A stretch of DNA of 64,000 bases from positions 124,001-188,000 of the forward strand of contig NZ_BCRD01000002.1 of assembly GCF_001552415.1 (NCBI RefSeq), read 5' to 3'. The number at the start of each line of letters is the position of its first letter. Positions within the stretch are counted from its first letter, which is position 1. Under the pieces are notes generated by a model, which made no database searches, had not been told where the DNA came from, and saw nothing but the letters and a program-made list of their open reading frames with translations. The stretch comes from Corynebacterium xerosis NBRC 16721 = ATCC 373. Lineage in GTDB: Bacteria; Actinomycetota; Actinomycetes; Mycobacteriales; Mycobacteriaceae. The position numbers and the translations under genes are program-made. Positions 1 to 12,065 of this stretch are shown piece after piece.

Positions 1-10
1 GGAGACGCAC

Positions 11-1585
11 ATGACGGACCCCGCCACCAACCGCGAGAAGCACGAGGCGCTCGTCGCCGACCTGCGCGACCTGCTCGCCCGCACTGCCGAGGGAGGCCCG
101 GAGAAGGCCCGCGAGCGCCACGTCGCCCGCGGCAAGCTGCTGCCCCGCCAGCGCATCACCGAGCTGCTCGACCCGGGCAGCCCCTTCCTCGAGGTCGCCC
201 CCATCGCCGCGCACGAAATGTACGGCGGCAAGGTCCCCGCCGCGGGCGTCGTGGCCGGCATCGGCCTCGTCGAAGGCCGCCGCTGCATGATCGTCGCCAA
301 CGACGCCACGGTCTCCGGCGGCACCTACTACCCGATGACGGTGAAGAAGCACCTCCGCGCCCAGGAGATCGCCGACGCCAACCGCCTGCCCTGCATCTAC
401 CTCGTCGACTCGGGCGGTGCGATGCTGCTCAACCAGGACGAGGTCTTCCCGGACCGCGACCACTTCGGCCGCATCTTCTACAACCAGGCGAACCTGTCCA
501 AGAAGGGCATCCCGCAGATCTCCGCGGTCCTCGGCTCCTGCACCGCCGGCGGCGCGTACGTTCCCGCGATGAGCGACGAGGCGGTGATCGTCAAGGAGCA
601 GGGCACCATCTTCCTGGCGGGCCCGCCGCTGGTGAAGGCCGCGACCGGCGAGGACGTCACCCCCGAGGAGCTCGGCGGCGGCGACCTGCACTCCAAGACC
701 TCCGGCGTCACGGACCACCTGGCCCTGGACGACGCCGACGCGCTGCACCGCGTCCGGTCGATCGTCGACACGCTTCCGCTTGCCGACGACGCCCCGTGGG
801 AGGTGCGCGAGACCCGCGAGCCGCTGCGCGAGCAGACCGACCTCTACGACATCGTCCCCGTGGATGCCCGCCAGCCCTACGACGTCCGCGAGGTCATCGA
901 GACCATCGTCGACGCCGGCGAGTACCGCGAGTTCAAGGCCGAGTTCGGCACCACGCTGGTCACCGCGTTCGCCCGGATCCACGGCCACCCGGTCGGCGTC
1001 ATCGCCAACAACGGCATCCTCTTCGCCGAGTCCGCCCAGAAGGGCGCGCACTTCATCGAGCTGTGCGACCAGCGCGGCATCCCGCTGGTGTTCCTGCAGA
1101 ACACCACCGGCTTCATGGTCGGGCGCGAGTACGAGGCCGGCGGCATCGCCAAGCACGGCGCGAAGATGGTCAACGCCGTGGCCACCACCCGCGTGCCCAA
1201 GTTCACCATCGTCATCGGCGGCGCGTTCGGCGCCGGCAACTACTCCATGTGCGGCCGCGCCTACTCGCCGCGCTTCCTGTGGATGTGGCCCAACGCCCGC
1301 GTCGCCGTCATGGGTGGCCCGCAGGCCGCGATGACCCTGTCGACGGTCCGCCGCAACCAGATCGAGCGCTCCGGCGGCGAGTGGTCGGCGGAGGAGCAGG
1401 AGGCCTTCGAGGCCCCGGTCCGCGAGCAGTTCGAGGAGCAGTCGCACTGCTACTACTCCTCCGCCCGGCTGTGGGACGACGGCGTCATCGACCCCGCCGA
1501 CACCCGCCGCATCCTCGGCATGGCCCTCGAGGTCGCCGGCGGAGCCCCGCTCGACGACGCCGGCTTCGGCGTCTTCCGAATGTAA
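11..1585 (+). CDS. accD1: Methylcrotonyl-CoA carboxylase carboxyltransferase (beta) subunit, AccD1
   Basis: 524 aa. Carboxyltransferase half of a biotin-dependent acyl-CoA carboxylase. It moves the carboxyl group from carboxybiotin on AccA1 to 3-methylcrotonyl-CoA in leucine breakdown. The N and C halves form the two crotonase-like carboxyltransferase domains. The stretch around [15 protein letters not shown], the following [21 protein letters not shown] and [11 protein letters not shown] are nearly the same as in eukaryotic MCC beta subunits, so this is MCC type and not an acetyl- or propionyl-CoA carboxylase. Start is the ATG behind GGAG at the very edge of the window, so any upstream gene or promoter is unseen. 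It is followed 33 bases later by accA1, in the same order as M. tuberculosis Rv2502c-Rv2501c. Confidence 0.93.
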   Translation: MTDPATNREKHEALVADLRDLLARTAEGGPEKARERHVARGKLLPRQRITELLDPGSPFLEVAPIAAHEMYGGKVPAAGVVAGIGLVEGRRCMIVANDATVSGGTYYPMTVKKHLRAQEIADANRLPCIYLVDSGGAMLLNQDEVFPDRDHFGRIFYNQANLSKKGIPQISAVLGSCTAGGAYVPAMSDEAVIVKEQGTIFLAGPPLVKAATGEDVTPEELGGGDLHSKTSGVTDHLALDDADALHRVRSIVDTLPLADDAPWEVRETREPLREQTDLYDIVPVDARQPYDVREVIETIVDAGEYREFKAEFGTTLVTAFARIHGHPVGVIANNGILFAESAQKGAHFIELCDQRGIPLVFLQNTTGFMVGREYEAGGIAKHGAKMVNAVATTRVPKFTIVIGGAFGAGNYSMCGRAYSPRFLWMWPNARVAVMGGPQAAMTLSTVRRNQIERSGGEWSAEEQEAFEAPVREQFEEQSHCYYSSARLWDDGVIDPADTRRILGMALEVAGGAPLDDAGFGVFRM

Positions 1586-1618
1586 CCCGCACCGACAGCA
1601 CAGAGAGGAGAGAAGCTC

Positions 1619-3661
1619 ATGATCAACACCATCAACACCGTGCTCGTCGCCAACCGCGGCGAGATCGCCTGCCGCGTCATCCGCACCCTTCGCGACCAGG
1701 GGGTCCGCTCCGTCGCGGTGTACTCCGACGCCGACGCCGACGCCCCGCACGTCCGCGCGGCGGACGTCGCCGTCCACATCGGCCCGTCGCCGGCCCGCGA
1801 GTCCTACCTGGTCGCCGACCGCATCCTGGACGCCGCCCGCCGCACGGGCGCGCAGGCGATCCACCCCGGATACGGCTTCCTGTCCGAAAACGCCGCCTTC
1901 GCCCGCGCCTGCGAGGACGCCGGCATCATCTTCATGGGCCCGCCGGCATCGGCCATCGACACGATGGGCGACAAGATCTCGGCCCGGGCGACCGTCGAAA
2001 AGCGCGACGTCCCGACCGTGCCCGGCATCTCCCGCCCGGGCCTGACGGACGAGGAACTCATCGAGGCCGCGCCCGGCGTCGGGTTCCCGGTGCTGATCAA
2101 GCCGTCGGCCGGCGGCGGCGGCAAGGGCATGCACCGCGTCGAGCGCATCGAGGACCTGGCCGAGGCCCTGGTCACCGCGCGCCGCGAGGCCGCCGGCGCG
2201 TTCGGCGACGATTCGCTGTTCATCGAGCATTTCGTGGACACCCCGCGCCACATCGAGGTGCAGGTCCTGGCGGATTCCCACGGCAACGTCATCCACCTCG
2301 GCGAGCGCGAGTGCTCGCTGCAGCGCCGCCACCAGAAGGTCATCGAGGAAGCGCCGAGCCCGCTTCTCGACGAGACGGTCCGGGCGCGCATCGGCCAGGC
2401 CGCCTGCGACGCCGCCCGCTCCTGCGGGTACGTCGGCGCCGGCACGGTGGAGTTCATCGTGCCGGCCGCCGACCCGGACAAGTTCTATTTCATGGAGATG
2501 AACACCCGGCTCCAGGTCGAGCACCCGGTCACCGAAGAGGTCACCGGACTGGACCTGGTCGCCCTGCAGCTGGCCATCGCCCGCGGCTGCGAGCTGCCGA
2601 TCTCGCAGGACCAGGTCACCATGACCGGCCATTCCATCGAGGCCCGCGTCTACGCCGAGGACCCGGCCGCCGGGTTCCTGCCCACCGGCGGCACCGTCAC
2701 CCGCGTCGTCGAGCCGGCCGGCCCGGGCGTGCGCGTCGACTCCGGCATCGCCGACGGTTCCGAGGTCACGTCGCTGTACGACCCGATGCTGCTGAAGGTC
2801 ATCGTCCACGGCGCCGACCGCGCCGAGGCGCTCGACCGTCTGGACCGGGCCCTGGCCAACACGGTCGTCGCCGGCGTCGGCGTCAACGTCGACTTCTGCC
2901 GCTACCTGCTCTCCGTCCCCGAGGTCGCCTCCGGTGACCTGGACACCGGCCTGCTCGACCGCGTCGCCGCGGACTTCGCCGACTTCCCGGTGCCCGACGA
3001 GGCCCTGGACGCCGCCGCGATGGCGTGGCTGGCCGGCCGCTGGCCCGACGGCCCCGCCTCCCCGTGGGCCGTGCCCGACGCCTGGCGCTCCGGCCGCGCC
3101 GGCACCCAGCGCCTGCGCCTGCGCACCACCAACGGCTCGAGCCTGCTGGCCATCTCCGGCACCCCGACCGGCGCGACGGTCACCGTCGACGCACGGGTCG
3201 CCGGAATCAGCGAGCCCGTCGAGGGCGAGGACGTGCGGGAGCCGCGCGAATACTCCTCGGCCATCCACCGCGACGGGGACCTGTGGCGCGTCGACTGCGA
3301 CGGCATCGCCCGCCACTGGCAGGTCGAAACCGTGGCCGGCCGCAACGGCATCGACGTCATCGTCTCGTCCGACGAGGGCACCTGGGTCATGCACCGCGAG
3401 AACGTGGTCCGCTCGGCCGCCGACGACGACGGCGCCGGCGACGGCACCCTGACCTCGCCCATGCCCGGCACCGTCATCGCCCTGTCCGCCGCCGAGGGAG
3501 ATCGCGTCGAGGCCGGCGCCCCGGTCCTGGTCGTGGAGGCCATGAAGATGGAGCACACGCTCCGCGCCCCCACCGCCGGCGTCGTGGCGTACCACGTCGC
3601 CGCCGGCGCCCAGGTTTCCACCGAAGTCCCCCTGGCCACGGTCGTCCCCGACGACGACTGA
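1619..3661 (+). CDS. accA1: Methylcrotonyl-CoA carboxylase biotin carboxylase/BCCP (alpha) subunit, AccA1
   Basis: 680 aa. ATP-dependent carboxylation of biotin, with the biotin carrier fused at the C-terminus. Domains in order: biotin carboxylase N domain ([16 protein letters not shown] near the start), ATP-grasp (GGGGKGMH loop near residue 165; [14 protein letters not shown] near 300), biotin carboxylase C domain, a linker typical of MCC/PCC alpha chains, and a biotinyl domain. The attachment site is EAMKMEH with biotin on K643. GAGAGG lies 7-8 bases before the ATG. Partner of AccD1; this paired arrangement and the downstream dehydrogenase, hydratase and lyase support the leucine pathway. 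The gap to the next gene (3662-3723) is unusually rich in C and poor in G. Confidence 0.94.
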   Translation: MINTINTVLVANRGEIACRVIRTLRDQGVRSVAVYSDADADAPHVRAADVAVHIGPSPARESYLVADRILDAARRTGAQAIHPGYGFLSENAAFARACEDAGIIFMGPPASAIDTMGDKISARATVEKRDVPTVPGISRPGLTDEELIEAAPGVGFPVLIKPSAGGGGKGMHRVERIEDLAEALVTARREAAGAFGDDSLFIEHFVDTPRHIEVQVLADSHGNVIHLGERECSLQRRHQKVIEEAPSPLLDETVRARIGQAACDAARSCGYVGAGTVEFIVPAADPDKFYFMEMNTRLQVEHPVTEEVTGLDLVALQLAIARGCELPISQDQVTMTGHSIEARVYAEDPAAGFLPTGGTVTRVVEPAGPGVRVDSGIADGSEVTSLYDPMLLKVIVHGADRAEALDRLDRALANTVVAGVGVNVDFCRYLLSVPEVASGDLDTGLLDRVAADFADFPVPDEALDAAAMAWLAGRWPDGPASPWAVPDAWRSGRAGTQRLRLRTTNGSSLLAISGTPTGATVTVDARVAGISEPVEGEDVREPREYSSAIHRDGDLWRVDCDGIARHWQVETVAGRNGIDVIVSSDEGTWVMHRENVVRSAADDDGAGDGTLTSPMPGTVIALSAAEGDRVEAGAPVLVVEAMKMEHTLRAPTAGVVAYHVAAGAQVSTEVPLATVVPDDD

Positions 3662-3723
3662 CCCAGCACCCCAGCCCCCCAGCACCCCACCGCACCAGCG
3701 CACATACACCGAGGAGCACCATC

Positions 3724-4884
3724 ATGACCGACGTCAACACCGCCGACCTGCCCAACGAGTACCGCGAACTCCAGTCCGTCGTCCGCCAGTTCGCCAACGA
3801 GGTCGTCGACCCCGTCGCCTACGAACACGACCGCAATCACACGTTCCCGTACGACGTCGTCAAGCAGATGGGCGAGATGGGCCTGTTCGGCCTGCCCTTC
3901 TCCGAGGAGTACGGCGGCATGGGCGGCGACTACCTTTCGCTGGGCATCGCCCTGGAGGAGCTTGCCAAGGTCGACCAGTCCGTGGCCATCACCCTGGAGG
4001 CCGGCGTCGGCCTCGGCGCCTCGCCGATCTACCACTTCGGCAACGAGGAGCAGAAGCAGAAGTGGCTGCCCGACCTCACCGCGGGCAAGGCCCTGGCCGG
4101 TTTCGGCCTGACCGAGCCGGACGCCGGCTCCGACGCGGGCGCGACCCGCACTGTGGCCCGCGAGGACGGCGACGACTTCATCATCAACGGCTCGAAGCAG
4201 TTCATCACCAACTCCGGCACCGACATCACCTCGCTGGTCACCGTCACCGCCGTGACCGGGCAGAAGGAGAACGGCAAGAAGGAGATCTCCACGATCATCG
4301 TGCCGTCGGGCTCCGAGGGCTTCGTCGCGGAGCCGGCGTACGACAAGGTCGGCTGGAACGCCTCCGACACCCACCCGCTGACGTTCACCGACGTCCGCGT
4401 CCCGCAGGAGAACCTGCTGGGCGTGCGCGGCCGCGGCTTCGCCAACTTCCTGTCCACGCTGGCAGAGGGCCGCGTCGCCATCGCCGCGCTGGCCACCGGC
4501 GCCGCGCAGGGCTGCGTCGACGAGTCGGTCAAGTACGCCAAGGAGCGCCACTCGATGGGCCGCGCCATCGGCGAGTACCAGGCGATCTCGTTCAAGATCG
4601 CCCGCATGGAGGCCCGCGCCCACGCCGCCCGCATGGCCTGGTACGACGCCGCCGCGAAGATGGTCAAGGGCCAGGAGTTCCGCCGCGAGGCCTACATCGC
4701 CAAGCTGCTCGCCTCGGAGGCCGCGATGGACAACGCCCGCGACGCCACCCAGATCCACGGCGGCTACGGCTTCATGAACGAGTACCGCGTCTCGCGCCAC
4801 TACCGCGACTCCAAGATCCTGGAGATCGGCGAGGGCACCACCGAGGTGCAGCTCATGCTCATCGCCCGCGGGCTGGGACTGTAG
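3724..4884 (+). CDS. fadE19: Acyl-CoA dehydrogenase (FadE19-like, probable isovaleryl/branched short-chain)
   Basis: 386 aa, FAD-dependent acyl-CoA dehydrogenase, presumably oxidising isovaleryl-CoA to 3-methylcrotonyl-CoA, the substrate of AccA1-AccD1. The family signature GFGLTEPDAGSDAGATRT (FAD/substrate loop) and QIHGGYGFMNEYRVSRHYRDSKI are present. The C-terminal EGTTEVQ places a glutamate (E370) at the catalytic-base position used by MCAD/SCAD; human isovaleryl-CoA dehydrogenase has alanine there and a base elsewhere. The substrate is therefore inferred from the operon, and isobutyryl- or 2-methylbutyryl-CoA are also possible. ATG follows GAGGAGCACC. The same position in M. tuberculosis is fadE19 (Rv2500c). 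Confidence 0.88.
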   Translation: MTDVNTADLPNEYRELQSVVRQFANEVVDPVAYEHDRNHTFPYDVVKQMGEMGLFGLPFSEEYGGMGGDYLSLGIALEELAKVDQSVAITLEAGVGLGASPIYHFGNEEQKQKWLPDLTAGKALAGFGLTEPDAGSDAGATRTVAREDGDDFIINGSKQFITNSGTDITSLVTVTAVTGQKENGKKEISTIIVPSGSEGFVAEPAYDKVGWNASDTHPLTFTDVRVPQENLLGVRGRGFANFLSTLAEGRVAIAALATGAAQGCVDESVKYAKERHSMGRAIGEYQAISFKIARMEARAHAARMAWYDAAAKMVKGQEFRREAYIAKLLASEAAMDNARDATQIHGGYGFMNEYRVSRHYRDSKILEIGEGTTEVQLMLIARGLGL

Positions 4885-4898
4885 GGGAGGGGAGCGAC

Positions 4899-5446
4899 AT
4901 GACCGAACGCAACGACCGCACCCCGCACGGCGAGCACCCCGGCATCGTCCAGCGCGGCCTCTGGTTCGACGAGTACGAGGAGGGCGCCCGCTACCTGCAC
5001 CGCCCCGGCCGCACCGTCACCGAGACCGATGACGTCCTGTTCACCACGCTGACCATGAACACCCAACCCCTGCATCTCGACGCTCACTGGTCGTCGCAGC
5101 AGCCGGGCTTCGGCGGCAAGCGGCTGGTCAATTCGATGTGGACCCTGTCGACCGTGGTGGGCCTGTCGGTGTCGCAGCTGACGCTGGGCACCATCGTGGC
5201 CAACCTGGGTTTCACCGAGGTGTCCTTCCCCAAGCCGATGTTCCACGGCGACACCCTCTACGCGGAGACGACGTGCCTGTCCAAGCGCGCCTCGAAGTCC
5301 CGCCCGGGGCAGGGGATCGTGGAGTTGGAGCACATCGGCCGCAACCAGAACGGCGACATCGTGTGCCGTGCGGTGCGCGCCACCTTGGTGCAGGTCGATC
5401 CGGCTTCTTCGGGCGAGGCAACGCTTGACGACGGGACGGCCCGATC

Positions 5447-5450
<4 letters not shown>
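4899..5450 (+). CDS. MaoC-family (R)-specific enoyl-CoA hydratase
   Basis: 183 aa, single hot-dog fold MaoC-like dehydratase. The hydratase motif appears as NTQPLHLDAHW near residue 50, with the Asp/His pair expected for catalysis. Between the dehydrogenase and the CitE-like lyase it most likely hydrates methylglutaconyl-CoA to 3-hydroxy-3-methylglutaryl-CoA, or itaconyl/mesaconyl-CoA to citramalyl-CoA, as proposed for the M. tuberculosis counterpart Rv2499c. ATG at 4899 lies behind GGGGAGGGGAGC, 14 bases after the dehydrogenase. The 3' end overlaps citE by ATGA, implying translational coupling. Its last codons contain one copy of the GCTTGACGACG motif (5423-5433). Confidence 0.88.
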
Positions 5451-6295
<845 letters not shown>

Positions 6296-6296
6296 G

Positions 6297-6307
6297 CGTC
6301 GCAAAGC
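6297..6307 (-). repeat. Copy of GCTTTGCGACG intergenic motif
   Basis: The 71-base gap between citE and fadD35 begins with CGTCGCAAAGC, the reverse complement of GCTTTGCGACG, which recurs in several other gaps of the window (see findings). The rest of the gap is C-rich and G-poor and ends in AGGAG before fadD35. Confidence 0.5.
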
Positions 6308-6366
6308 ACCCGCCACCAACTCACCGCACTGCACCGCACCGCACGGAAAAACACCAGGAGAAACCG

Positions 6367-8064
<1,698 letters not shown>

Positions 8065-8069
8065 TCCGC

Positions 8070-8822
8070 ATGTCGAAGACCATCGATTCCACCACGTCCA
8101 TCGCCGAGCTCGTCGCCGCGAACGTCCGCGACGGCATGACCATCGCCGTCGGCGGCTTCGGGTTGTGCGGCGTGCCCTTCGAGCTCATCGAGGGACTGCG
8201 CGATTCCGGGGCCGCCGATCTGACCATCGTGTCCAACAACATGGGCGTCGACGGCCAGGGCCTGGGCATCCTCCTGGAAAACAGACAGGTCAGCAAGGTC
8301 GTGGCCAGCTACGTCGGCGAGAACAAGCTCTTCGCCAAGCAGTACCTCGACGGCGAGCTCGAGGTCGAGTTCAACCCGCAGGGCACCCTGTCGGAGCGCC
8401 TCCGGGCCGGCGGCGCGGGCATCCCCGCGTTCTACACGGCCACCGGCGTCGGCACGCTCATCGCCGAAGGCAAGCCGCACGAGGACTTCGACGGCCGGAC
8501 CTACGTGATGGAACGCGGCATCGTCGCGGACCTGGCGCTGGTCCACGCCTGGCGCGGCGACGTCGACGGCAACCTCGTCTACCGCCGCACCGCGCAGAAT
8601 TTCAACCCGCTGTGCGCCGCCTCCGGCACGGTCACCATCGCCCAGGTCGAGGAACTCGTCGACCGAGGCACCATCGACCCGGACTCCGTCATGACCGCCG
8701 GCGTCTTCGTCGACCACATCGTCGAGGCCGCCGAGCGCGACAAGCCCATCGAGCAACGAACCACCCGGCCGCGGGACACCGCGCCCGATCCGGCCGCCGG
8801 CGCGGCCGGGGAGGAGATCTGA
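8070..8822 (+). CDS. scoA: 3-oxoacid CoA-transferase subunit A
   Basis: 250 aa, alpha subunit of a family I CoA-transferase. The N-terminal CoA-binding loop reads [14 protein letters not shown], followed by [12 protein letters not shown] and the late [23 protein letters not shown] block found in SCOT-type enzymes. With ScoB it would exchange CoA between succinyl-CoA and acetoacetate (final steps of leucine breakdown), or activate itaconate. The start is uncertain: ATG at 8070 or GTG at 8061, the latter overlapping the fadD35 stop as GTGA and adding three residues. Only one base separates it from scoB. Confidence 0.9.
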   Translation: MSKTIDSTTSIAELVAANVRDGMTIAVGGFGLCGVPFELIEGLRDSGAADLTIVSNNMGVDGQGLGILLENRQVSKVVASYVGENKLFAKQYLDGELEVEFNPQGTLSERLRAGGAGIPAFYTATGVGTLIAEGKPHEDFDGRTYVMERGIVADLALVHAWRGDVDGNLVYRRTAQNFNPLCAASGTVTIAQVEELVDRGTIDPDSVMTAGVFVDHIVEAAERDKPIEQRTTRPRDTAPDPAAGAAGEEI

Positions 8823-8823
8823 C

Positions 8824-9537
8824 ATGGCCCCGAACGGCAAGAGCAACGGCGTGAACGACGGCAACGGCGAAGGTGCCGCGGGCGGCGTCGTCAAGCGAGG
8901 TTGGACCCGCGACGAGATGGCCGCCATGGCGGCCGCGGAGCTGTCCGACGGCGACTACGTGAACTTGGGCATCGGCATCCCCACGAAGGTGGCCAACCAC
9001 ATCCCCGACGGGGTGCGGGTGCTGCTGCAGAGCGAAAACGGCATCCTCGGCATGGGCCCGTTCCCCTACGAGGGGGAGGAGGACGCCGACCTGATCAACG
9101 CGGGCAAGCAGACCGTGACGCTGGTGCCCGGCGCCGCGGTGTTCGACTCCGCGACGAGCTTCGGCATGATCCGCGGCGGCCACGTGAAGATGGCCGTGCT
9201 CGGCGCCATGCAGGTCTCCGAATGCGGCGACCTGGCCAACTGGATGATCCCCGGGAAGATGGTCAAGGGCATGGGCGGCGCGATGGACCTCGTCGCCGGC
9301 ACCCCGCGCGTGGTGGTGCTGACCGACCACGTCGCCCGCGACGGGTCGCCGAAGCTGGTCAAGGAATGCGATCTGCCGCTGACCGGCGCGAAGGTGGTCA
9401 AGCGCATCATCACCGACCTGGGCAGCTTCGACGTCGCCGACGACCACCTGGTGCTGCGGCGGCTCGCCCCCGGCGTGACGCTGGGCGACATCGAGAACAA
9501 CACCGCCGCCGCGTACATCGTGGACCTGGAGAACTAG
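8824..9537 (+). CDS. scoB: 3-oxoacid CoA-transferase subunit B
   Basis: 237 aa, beta subunit of the CoA-transferase. The catalytic glutamate that forms the glutamyl-CoA intermediate is E71 in [52 protein letters not shown] is the hallmark block of SCOT beta subunits. The first 25 residues are a low-complexity Gly/Asn/Lys extension not usual for the family. GGGGAGGAGATCTGAC gives a strong ribosome site inside the end of scoA. This would return acetoacetate to acetoacetyl-CoA for the thiolase downstream. Confidence 0.91.
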   Translation: MAPNGKSNGVNDGNGEGAAGGVVKRGWTRDEMAAMAAAELSDGDYVNLGIGIPTKVANHIPDGVRVLLQSENGILGMGPFPYEGEEDADLINAGKQTVTLVPGAAVFDSATSFGMIRGGHVKMAVLGAMQVSECGDLANWMIPGKMVKGMGGAMDLVAGTPRVVVLTDHVARDGSPKLVKECDLPLTGAKVVKRIITDLGSFDVADDHLVLRRLAPGVTLGDIENNTAAAYIVDLEN

Positions 9538-9551
9538 AGGCCCGGAGGTGG

Positions 9552-9573
9552 CGGGGCCAGAGCTGCGGCCCCG
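9552..9573. terminator. Hairpin downstream of scoB (possible terminator)
   Basis: Perfect 7-bp stem CGGGGCC/GGCCCCG with an 8-base loop, 14 bases after the scoB stop. There is no T run, so termination is uncertain; it could attenuate the operon before the thiolase gene. Confidence 0.4.
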
Positions 9574-9657
9574 ACGAACCACCGGCGTACCGTGGCGGGG
9601 GCGCTGCCGTGGGTGACCCCCGTCACGAATTTCGGCGCTTTCGCGTCCCGGAACCGC

Positions 9658-9663
9658 TAGGCT
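9658..9663 (+). promoter_or_regulatory. Possible -10 box for the thiolase gene
   Basis: TAGGCT fits the actinobacterial TANNNT -10 pattern about 96 bases before the thiolase start; no convincing -35 is seen. The leader between it and the gene (about 9672-9723) is C-rich and G-poor. The 222-base gap also holds a short GTGAC/GTCAC hairpin (about 9614-9628). Confidence 0.3.
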
Positions 9664-9759
9664 CCATTAACTGAACCGCACGACGAACCCCACCGAACAC
9701 CACGCCGACCGCACCGCGCACCGCGCTGCGGCATCGGGCGAAACAGGGAGACGAACACC

Positions 9760-10968
9760 ATGACCGGAAACACCACCCCGAACGCCGACGACGTCGTCAT
9801 CCTCGCCGGCGCCCGCACTCCGCAAGGCAAGATGCTCGGCCAGCTGGCCAGCATGACTTCCGTCGACCTCGGCGCCCACGCCGTCCGCGCCGCCGTCGAG
9901 CGCGCGGGCATCCAGCCGGAGGACGTCGGCCGCGTCGTCCTCGGCCAGGTCATCCTCGCCGGCGCCGGCCAGAACCCGGCCCGCCAGACCGCCATCAAGG
10001 CCGGCCTGCCGTGGACCACCCCGGCCGAGATCGTGGCCAAGGTCTGCCTGTCGGGCCTCGACGCCGTCATCCATGCCGCCCGCATGATCCGCCTCGGCGA
10101 GGTCGACGTGGTCGTCGCCGGCGGCCAGGAGTCCATGACCAACGCCCCGCACATCGCCCACGGCGTGCGCAAGGGCAAGTCCTACGGCTCGCTGAAGCTG
10201 GAGGATTCGCTGGAGCTCGACGGCCTGGTCGATTCCTACGACTGCGTGTCCATGGGCACGCTGACGGACGGCCCGAACGCGGACCTGGGCATTTCCCGCA
10301 CCGACCAGGACGAGGTCGCGGCACTGTCGCACCAGCGCGCCGCCAAGGCCCAGGCCGACGGCATCTTCGCGCAGGAGATCGCCCCGATCGAGATCCCGCA
10401 GCGCAAGGGCGACCCGGTGGTCGTCGACGCCGATCAGGGCATCCGCCCGGACACCACCGTCGAGTCGCTGTCGAAGCTGCGCGCGGCGTTCCTGAAGGAC
10501 AACGGCACCATCACCGCCGGCAACTCGTCGCCGATCTCCGATGGCGCGGCCGCCCTGGTCCTGGCCCGCCGCGGCTGGGCGGAGGAGCGCGGCCTGGATT
10601 ACCTGGCGGTCGTCGGCAAGGCGGGCCAGACCGCCGGCCCGGACAACGGCCTGCACGCGCAGCCGTCCGACTCTCTGGCCGAGGCCCTGCGCCTGGCCGG
10701 CTGGGAGGCGTCCGACCTCGACTTCATCGAGATCAACGAGGCCTTCGGCGCCGTCGCCGTGAAGTCCCTGCGCGACCTGGATTACCCGCTGGAGAAGTGC
10801 AACATCCACGGTGGAGCCATCGCGCTCGGCCACCCGATCGGCTGCTCGGGCGCGCGCCTGGCGCTGACCGCCGCGATGGAGCTGTCGCGCCGCGGTTCCG
10901 GCAAGGCCGGCGTCTCGCTGTGCGGCGGCGGCGGCCAGGGCGACGCCCTGCTGCTGTACCGCGACTAA
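9760..10968 (+). CDS. Acetyl-CoA C-acetyltransferase (thiolase)
   Basis: 402 aa type II thiolase. The nucleophilic cysteine is C96 in KVCLSGLDAVIHA. INEAFGAVAVKSL, GGAIALGHPIGCSGAR (catalytic His and Cys) and the C-terminal CGGGGQGDALLL are all present. It interconverts two acetyl-CoA and acetoacetyl-CoA. After the CoA-transferase it would complete leucine breakdown to acetyl-CoA. AGGGAGACGAACACC precedes the ATG. It is separated from scoB by 222 bases with its own possible promoter, and is followed by a long inverted repeat. Confidence 0.93.
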   Translation: MTGNTTPNADDVVILAGARTPQGKMLGQLASMTSVDLGAHAVRAAVERAGIQPEDVGRVVLGQVILAGAGQNPARQTAIKAGLPWTTPAEIVAKVCLSGLDAVIHAARMIRLGEVDVVVAGGQESMTNAPHIAHGVRKGKSYGSLKLEDSLELDGLVDSYDCVSMGTLTDGPNADLGISRTDQDEVAALSHQRAAKAQADGIFAQEIAPIEIPQRKGDPVVVDADQGIRPDTTVESLSKLRAAFLKDNGTITAGNSSPISDGAAALVLARRGWAEERGLDYLAVVGKAGQTAGPDNGLHAQPSDSLAEALRLAGWEASDLDFIEINEAFGAVAVKSLRDLDYPLEKCNIHGGAIALGHPIGCSGARLALTAAMELSRRGSGKAGVSLCGGGGQGDALLLYRD

Positions 10969-11007
10969 TTCCGTACCGCGACTCGTTCGCGGGTGGGCAT
11001 CCCGCTT

Positions 11008-11071
11008 AACCCACCCCGAATGGTTTAACCCACCCGCAATAACGGGTGGGTTAAGCCATTCGGGGTGGGTT
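11008..11071. repeat. Long inverted repeat, 29-bp arms, 6-base loop
   Basis: Left arm 11008-11036 and right arm 11043-11071 are reverse complements over 29 bases with one mismatch that still pairs as G-U in RNA; the loop is CAATAA. Each arm contains the submotif AACCCACCC twice. It lies 39 bases after the thiolase stop. It could end transcription from the left or act as an mRNA-stabilising or REP-like element. No T tract follows. Confidence 0.85.
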
Positions 11072-11138
11072 TGCGCGTGGGGGAGGTGCTTTGCGACGCC
11101 CACGTCCCCACGACTGCCGCACCGGTAGTTTCGATGGC

Positions 11139-12065
11139 ATGAACACCGCCGCCAATGACACCGCTTCGTCCGCCCCTGCATGGCTGCCGGCCGGGCCCGC
11201 CCTGCTGTTCGCCCCGGCCGATCGCCCGGACCGTTTCGCCAAGGCCGCCGAGAGGTCCGACGTCGTCATCGTCGACCTGGAGGACGGCGCGGCGCTCGAC
11301 GGGCACGAGGCCGCCCGACAGAACATCGTGGACAACCCGCTGGATCCGGCGCGCACGATCCTCCGCGTGACCGGGCCGGACGCCCCGACGTTCGCGGGGG
11401 ACGCGAAGCTGGCGCAGGAGGGGCCGTACGACGTCGTCATGCTGCCGAAGGTCCGCGACCGCATCCCGGAGGAGCTGGCCGGCCTGAAGGTCATCGCGAT
11501 GATCGAAACCCCCGAGGCGATCCTCAACATCGGCGCCATCGCGTCGCACCCGGACGTCGTCGGCATGTTCTGGGGCGCCGAGGATCTCGCCGCGGAGCTG
11601 GGCGGCACGTCGTCGCGCATCACCGCCGACGAAGCCGAGGCCGCGGGCATCCCCGCAGATTCGGGATCGGGCACGGGGTCGGGGCCGGGCTCCGTCTCCC
11701 GGCCGTACCGCGCGCCGCAGCAGCTCGCGCGCACCATGATGGTCATCCACGCCGCCGCCAACGGCATCGCCGCCATCGACGCCGTCCACGTCGACTTCCG
11801 CGATGAACGGGGCCAGTACCTCGAGGCGCTCGACGCCGCCGGCTGCGGTTTCGCGGGCACGGCCTGCATCCACCCGGCGATGGTCGAGGCGGTCCGCCGC
11901 GCCTACCGCCCGTCCGACGACGAGCTCGCCCGGGCCCGCCGCATCCTCGAGCGCGCCGCCGACAACGTCGGCGCCTTCCAGCTCGACGGCGAAATGATCG
12001 ACGCCCCCGTCGTCAGGCAGGCCGCCATCATCGCGGCGCGGGCCGGGGAATGTCGCCCTAGTTGA
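11139..12065 (+). CDS. Second CitE-like lyase (paralogue)
   Basis: 308 aa, same family as the lyase at 5447-6295, with matching blocks FAPADRPDRFAKAAER, VIAMIETPEAIL, FWGAEDLAAELGG and CIHPAMVEAV, so both metal-binding acidic sites are intact. It carries a Gly/Ser-rich low-complexity insertion (DSGSGTGSGPGS) at about residues 173-184 that the first copy lacks. It is outside the operon, beyond the inverted repeat, with its own gap containing a GCTTTGCGACG copy (11088-11098). The 3' end overlaps the convergent lcp gene by 8 bases. Substrate unknown. Confidence 0.85.
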   Translation: MNTAANDTASSAPAWLPAGPALLFAPADRPDRFAKAAERSDVVIVDLEDGAALDGHEAARQNIVDNPLDPARTILRVTGPDAPTFAGDAKLAQEGPYDVVMLPKVRDRIPEELAGLKVIAMIETPEAILNIGAIASHPDVVGMFWGAEDLAAELGGTSSRITADEAEAAGIPADSGSGTGSGPGSVSRPYRAPQQLARTMMVIHAAANGIAAIDAVHVDFRDERGQYLEALDAAGCGFAGTACIHPAMVEAVRRAYRPSDDELARARRILERAADNVGAFQLDGEMIDAPVVRQAAIIAARAGECRPS

